From: Pieris napi
Lineage: Eukaryota > Arthropoda > Insecta > Lepidoptera > Pieridae
Direction of reading: 5' to 3'
DNA length: 64,000 bases
Assembly: GCF_905475465.1 (NCBI RefSeq)
Contig: NC_062253.1
Coordinates: 310,001 to 374,000 of the forward strand
Made by a program: the position numbers and the translations under genes. Position 1 is the stretch's first letter, and the number at the start of each line of letters is the position of its first letter. The notes below the pieces were generated by a model. The model made no database searches and had not been told where the DNA came from. It saw only the letters and a program-made list of their open reading frames with translations. Below, one piece after another: positions 61,801 to 64,000 of this stretch.

Positions 61801-62392
61801 TTTGCACAAGAAAAATAAAATACATTTATTTAATTATGACTTTTTTATAATTTATGATTTAATGTGAGAAGCACTTATAGGCAAACATCCTACCAAATAC
61901 GAAGAGATAAATGAAACTTAAAGGGAAATTGATTTCAAAGTGTGAGGGGAGCAACTATATTTAATATTTGTTTTATAATTAAAATAAAATACAGGTTCCG
62001 CTTACTTTGGTTTTGAAGTGAATTTTTTTGTACATCATGAGAAATAGGCTTGCTAAAACTCGTGACTGAACACACCTTCAGCGTTGACGAATGAATGGCA
62101 AATAAAGACTATCAAGGTCTGCAAAGAGAGTCGTCACGACCAACTCAACCTTTGATGACGCAAAATGTGCGAGGTGATTTTTATGATGATAATTATCTGC
62201 AAATCGTGTTATTGTTATTTAATTCATATATACGTTAGAGATTTTGGTCACGCATACCGATTATGTAAAGCAAACAAAAGTTATCTAATCTAATTTAGTA
62301 AAGTTTAATCTTTTATCAATCTAGAAGTTTATAAGGTGATAAGCCTGCTATGCCTGATACACGCCATCGATTTTTTAGGGCAAGCCCGTTCC
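58843..62392. other. No gene seen; possible CpG island
   Basis: A GC-richer tract at 59580-59720 and another at about 60390-60440 could be promoters of the gene's distant first exon, but no donor or initiator pair was convincing. Otherwise AT-rich, apart from the dispersed repeat at 61317. Confidence 0.35.
61317..61680 (+). repeat. Common insect dispersed repeat (unclassified)
   Basis: Starts ACTAGCTGCTGCCTGCGACT and ends with CCATTCAGTAGTTTTTACGT, ACAAACATCCATCCATACTT and CGCGTTTATAATATTAGTAG, a sequence type familiar from many insect genomes. No frame is intact. Confidence 0.5.
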
Positions 62393-62497
62393 CTGATGCT
62401 TTCCTTCACCGTTCGAGCGAATGTTAAATGCGCACATAGAAAGAAAATCCGTTGGTGCACAGCCGGGGATCGAACCTACGACTAGGCCAACACTGTT
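62393..62497 (-). repeat. SINE-like repeat, family B copy, head region
   Basis: Read on the minus strand it starts TGTTGGCCTAGTCGTAGG, with a B-box GGTTCGATCCC, then GCTGTGCACCAACG. Only the head and the first part of the body are kept. Confidence 0.65.
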
Positions 62498-63566
62498 AGA
62501 AAACATCTATTAAGTTAAAAACTTTACCTCCATAAAGTAAAATGAACAGTCATCTAAAAGCGTTAGCGAGATGCTAACAAATGAAAACAAAGTTAAATCT
62601 TTTATTCTGTGACTTTAACATTAAAAGTCAGGCATACCCCAAGAACTATTGATTCAAATTTCATGTAAACGTTATTTTCAGCATTAGAAATACATTAATT
62701 TTAAGTTATTAACCCGAGTCTTTTCCAGGCGAGATAGACAGACCGCTAGTTACACAACCGTCACTGCAGAAAGTGTGGTAACGTCGCTTCGCCGCGACCA
62801 ATTCTGTTTTTAAAAGCGTTTTATTGCTTTTTGCAGTGGTAGAACATTTATCATCGCTCGGAAACTCTTGCAGGAAATATCAATTTGTTAAGAGGTTTAT
62901 AGTTAGCAAGAAAAACAAATTAGTATACATCGCATAACATCTGAGGAGGAAGTTTTAGTAAAATGTTTTGTAGTGGCGACTACTGTATTAGGATCCTGGT
63001 ACGCAATATTTATAAAACACGGGACTTCGTATGCGAAAATTGCATAACTGTTTGATTATGTTTACTATTACAATAATATAAAAATAACTTCATCACTTAT
63101 TGTTCTACATTTAATAACTTTATTAAATTCCACTAATTACAACTTTAACAAAATTATTACTTAGTTGTTTCGAATGTGTTGCCTCAAACAATTTTTATTC
63201 ATTGCAAATGTGATTAGCATAATAATTCAAATACAGTGCCTCCTGCATAAATAACTATTTAATATGTTAATGCAATTCCGATAAAATTTGCCGCAGATAA
63301 AGTGTTATTAATGATATTGCCTTCCAAAATTATAATTTAATTTTATCGATAGTGATTTAATTTAATTTGTGAGCGAGCTAAATCCGATATACGAGATTTA
63401 TAATTGACTATCGACCCGCTCTGACTTCGCGCAAGAAAGAGTGACCCGTAAGCATTCAATCAAGCCAAAATAATATGCACGTAAATCATTTTAGATATTG
63501 GTGACAACCGCAAAAAAATCCATGTTCGCAATTTTTGACATTGACTAGCGAAATAATATTTTTATA

Positions 63567-63895
63567 GTAGTAGCTGACCCGGCAAACGTTGTTTTGCCAT
63601 GTTACATATTATTTCTAGTAAATATATTTTTAGTTCAATAAAAATAACTATCTACTATAATATAAAAGGGGTTGATCGTAGAAGGATGAAAAAACTTAAG
63701 GGTTGTATGTATATCATTAAAAAAACAAAAAAAAATTGTCTAAAAAAAAGAATACAATTTAGAGGTAACATTAGGGGCATGAAAAATAGATGTCCGATTC
63801 GCAGACCAACAAGCCCAAAAATGTTCATGAAAATCGGTCGAGCCATTTCAAAGGATGCCGAATTACGACCGTGACACGAGTATTTTATATCTTGG
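63567..63895 (+). repeat. Common insect dispersed repeat (unclassified)
   Basis: Contains AGCTGACCCGGCAAACGTTG, GCATGAAAAATAGATGTCCG, ATGAAAATCGGTCGAGCCAT and GTGACACGAGTATTTTATAT, a pattern familiar from lepidopteran repeats. The 91-codon frame inside is not considered a gene. Confidence 0.5.
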
Positions 63896-64000
63896 ATAAA
63901 AGTTAGACATCTGAGGTATTATCAAACTCGACAATGATAAATCTCATCGTTAAGGCATGGTTCGTAAGAAATATTTTCGTTCAAACATTTTTTCTTCGGT

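Overview
The window looks like insect DNA, most likely from a butterfly or moth (Lepidoptera). The reasons are AT-rich introns and spacers, a split gene with GC-rich exons and AG|GT splice sites, CR1/Zenon-like and R1-like LINE fragments, tRNA-derived SINE copies, and mariner, pogo/Tigger-like, PIF/Harbinger-like and Helitron-like elements of the lepidopteran kind. There are no bacterial, CRISPR or rRNA features. Species cannot be told from the sequence.

The main content is one long gene on the minus strand. Fifteen coding exons were placed between 46121 and 16795. All fifteen join in phase and give at least 891 residues in one open frame (phase sum checked exon by exon). The protein carries six copies of a roughly 80-100 residue cysteine module. 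Each copy has a first C-x2-C pair, most have an aromatic-rich Y-F-P-F-like strip, then a second C-x2-C pair; four copies follow this with Q-W and five with a Y-x(5,6)-P-x3-R-x-Y tail. I do not recognise the family. The 5' end (upstream of 46121) and the 3' end (downstream of 16795) are not resolved. A separate GC-rich first-exon candidate at 29699-29902 splices in frame to the seventh exon and would make a shorter isoform that lacks modules 1 and 2. A further minus-strand exon at 4221-4278 either starts a neighbouring gene that runs off the left edge or is a late exon of the same gene.

Layout: 1-4.2 kb, repeats and featureless AT-rich DNA. 4.2-4.3 kb, the small minus-strand start exon. 4.3-16.8 kb, repeats only, including a hairpin element and a pogo/Tigger-like element carrying other repeats. 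16.8-20.3 kb, dense cluster of nine exons (modules 3-6). 20.3-33.7 kb, a 13 kb intron with an R1-like LINE, a PIF/Harbinger-like transposon with a 159-bp tandem array, and the alternative first exon. 33.7-35.4 kb, four exons (module 2 and linkers). 35.4-44.5 kb, a 9 kb intron with a dead DD37D mariner-like element. 44.5-46.1 kb, the two first exons (module 1). 46.1-64 kb, no certain gene, but two more pogo/Tigger-like elements, a long foldback element, a MITE, an RTE-like fragment and a full-length dead mariner.

Apart from the one multi-exon gene, everything supportable is mobile-element debris. The transposase and reverse-transcriptase frames seen are broken or truncated, so no autonomous element appears to be present.
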